From positions 3,372,579-3,436,578 of the forward strand of contig NZ_CP017560.1 in the NCBI RefSeq assembly GCF_001753205.1: a stretch of 64,000 bases of DNA, given 5' to 3'. How positions within the stretch are numbered: position 1 is the stretch's first letter; every line of letters starts with the position of its first letter. The DNA comes from Sporosarcina ureilytica. Lineage in GTDB: Bacteria > Bacillota > Bacilli > Bacillales_A > Planococcaceae. The notes under the pieces were generated by a model that was not told where the DNA came from, did no database searches, and saw only the letters and a program-made list of their open reading frames with translations. The translations under genes were made by a program, and so were the position numbers. This document shows positions 63,472 to 64,000 of this stretch, piece by piece.

Positions 63472-63546
63472 TTAAAATGATTTAATGACAACAATAATCG
63501 CAATGCCAACTGCAACGCCTGCTAATAGTAATAAGGCTCTTTTCAT
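63472..63546 (-). CDS. 24-aa hydrophobic small protein
   Basis: Begins MKRALLLLAGVAVG and ends VVIKSF: a single transmembrane helix with a basic N-terminus. The ATG follows a strong AAAGGGAGG (complement of about 63553-63562), and the stop is about 10 bp before the ABC ATPase gene, so it looks like the first short gene of the transporter operon. Function unknown: it may be a transporter subunit, leader or signal. Confidence 0.6.
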   Translation of the reverse strand: MKRALLLLAGVAVGIAIIVVIKSF

Positions 63547-63642
63547 GTTATTTTCCTCCCTTTACTGATTTCAATGACTCATATGCGTCTACAACGCCTA
63601 TCCCTAAATGATTAGTACAGCCGTCGCACTTACTTTCTGGGA

Positions 63643-64000
63643 TTAGATTGTAATAATTTTTTGTACAATTGCTTTACTGATGGATTCGATATAATTTGGT
63701 ACTTTGAAATAAGAATTAATACGAAATATAGAGCGTTCAATTTCTTCCATAGATAAATCAAGTGTACGTTGAAGAAATTCAAGTGTTTGACCATTAGCCA
63801 ATCCTTTTAATACACTTTTATCCCTATCAGTTAAGACAATTAGCGAAGCAATTGGTGCATTGCATTTAAAGGTTTCGAGTAAAATGATAAATTCGTCTAG
63901 AGTTGTATTTTTTAATATACCGATCCATCTTTCTTCGTTTTTTAAATGGTGATAGACCTCTCCAACTTTTGAGTCTACAAGCAAGACTCCATTTACACCT
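63643..64000 (-). CDS. LuxR/NarL-type response regulator, C-terminal part (runs off the window)
   Basis: About 118 codons are visible, and the frame stays open to the window edge. GVLLVDSKVG and FKCNAPIASLIVLTDRDKSV look like the end of a receiver or linker followed by a divergent LuxR-type HTH (LKGLANGQTLEFLQRTLDLS, SMEEIERSIFRINSYFKVPN). The protein ends normally (AIVQKIITI). It may regulate the downstream small peptide and ABC genes. Subfamily uncertain. Confidence 0.6.
   Translation of the reverse strand, partial: GVNGVLLVDSKVGEVYHHLKNEERWIGILKNTTLDEFIILLETFKCNAPIASLIVLTDRDKSVLKGLANGQTLEFLQRTLDLSMEEIERSIFRINSYFKVPNYIESISKAIVQKIITI

Overview
The window looks like a chromosomal segment from a low-to-moderate-GC Bacillota, most likely a Bacillales member near Sporosarcina and other Planococcaceae. 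That placement is inferred from gene content and style: a staphylococcal-type narGHJI-nreABC cluster, a lia operon, T-box, SAM-I and cobalamin leaders, strong AGGAGG ribosome-binding sites with many TTG/GTG starts, and GC-rich interspersed palindromic repeats. No rRNA, tRNA or CRISPR array was seen. Most genes from 1 to 35.8 kb lie on the minus strand.

Layout. 1-1.6 kb: 5' part of ilvB with a T-box leader. 1.9-4.9 kb: an array of degenerate ~20-bp repeats interrupted by two identical IS3-family (IS150-like) elements. 5-9.2 kb: succinate-semialdehyde dehydrogenase, acyl-CoA dehydrogenase and a 2-hydroxyacid dehydrogenase. 9.2-15.4 kb: molybdenum cofactor genes (moaA, mobA, moaD, moaE, mobB, moeA, divergent moaC, then moaB and moeB/thiF). 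15.5-26.6 kb: nitrate respiration, with a NarK transporter carrying a C-terminal PAS domain, a hemerythrin-like protein, the NreABC oxygen/nitrate sensing system and nitrate reductase NarGHJI. 26.9-31 kb: class I ribonucleotide reductase nrdE-nrdI-nrdF behind a cobalamin riboswitch. 31-43 kb: DUF2512 protein, two MBL hydrolases, an AGCS symporter, a SAM-riboswitch-controlled MetE-like methyltransferase, two M20 amidohydrolases, YfcC and AbgT transporters. 42.8-46 kb: two PepSY proteins and a two-component system resembling ykoGHIJ. 46.3-49 kb: Mn ABC transporter with MntR-like operators. 49-50.5 kb: uppP and dedA. 50.5-53.2 kb: an interspersed repeat, a cluster of five DnaA-box matches, and an acyl-CoA ligase with a cre site. 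53.2-57 kb: liaIH-liaFSR. 57.2-58.8 kb: ECF sigma factor and anti-sigma. 59.1-64 kb: LytTR/GHKL two-component system, NatAB-like ABC exporter, a 24-aa membrane peptide gene and a truncated LuxR-type regulator.

How the genes work together. The Moco genes supply bis-MGD cofactor to NarG, NarK moves nitrate/nitrite, and NreABC probably switches the operon on without oxygen; a perfect 6-4-6 palindrome upstream of narG is a candidate NreC site. The cobalamin riboswitch suggests that the class I ribonucleotide reductase is repressed when B12 is present, implying a B12-dependent class II enzyme elsewhere. The most unusual items are the NarK-PAS fusion, the DnaA-box cluster far from any replication gene, the repeat array with twin IS copies, the repeats placed inside the lia operon, and the small-peptide/ABC/two-component locus at the right edge.
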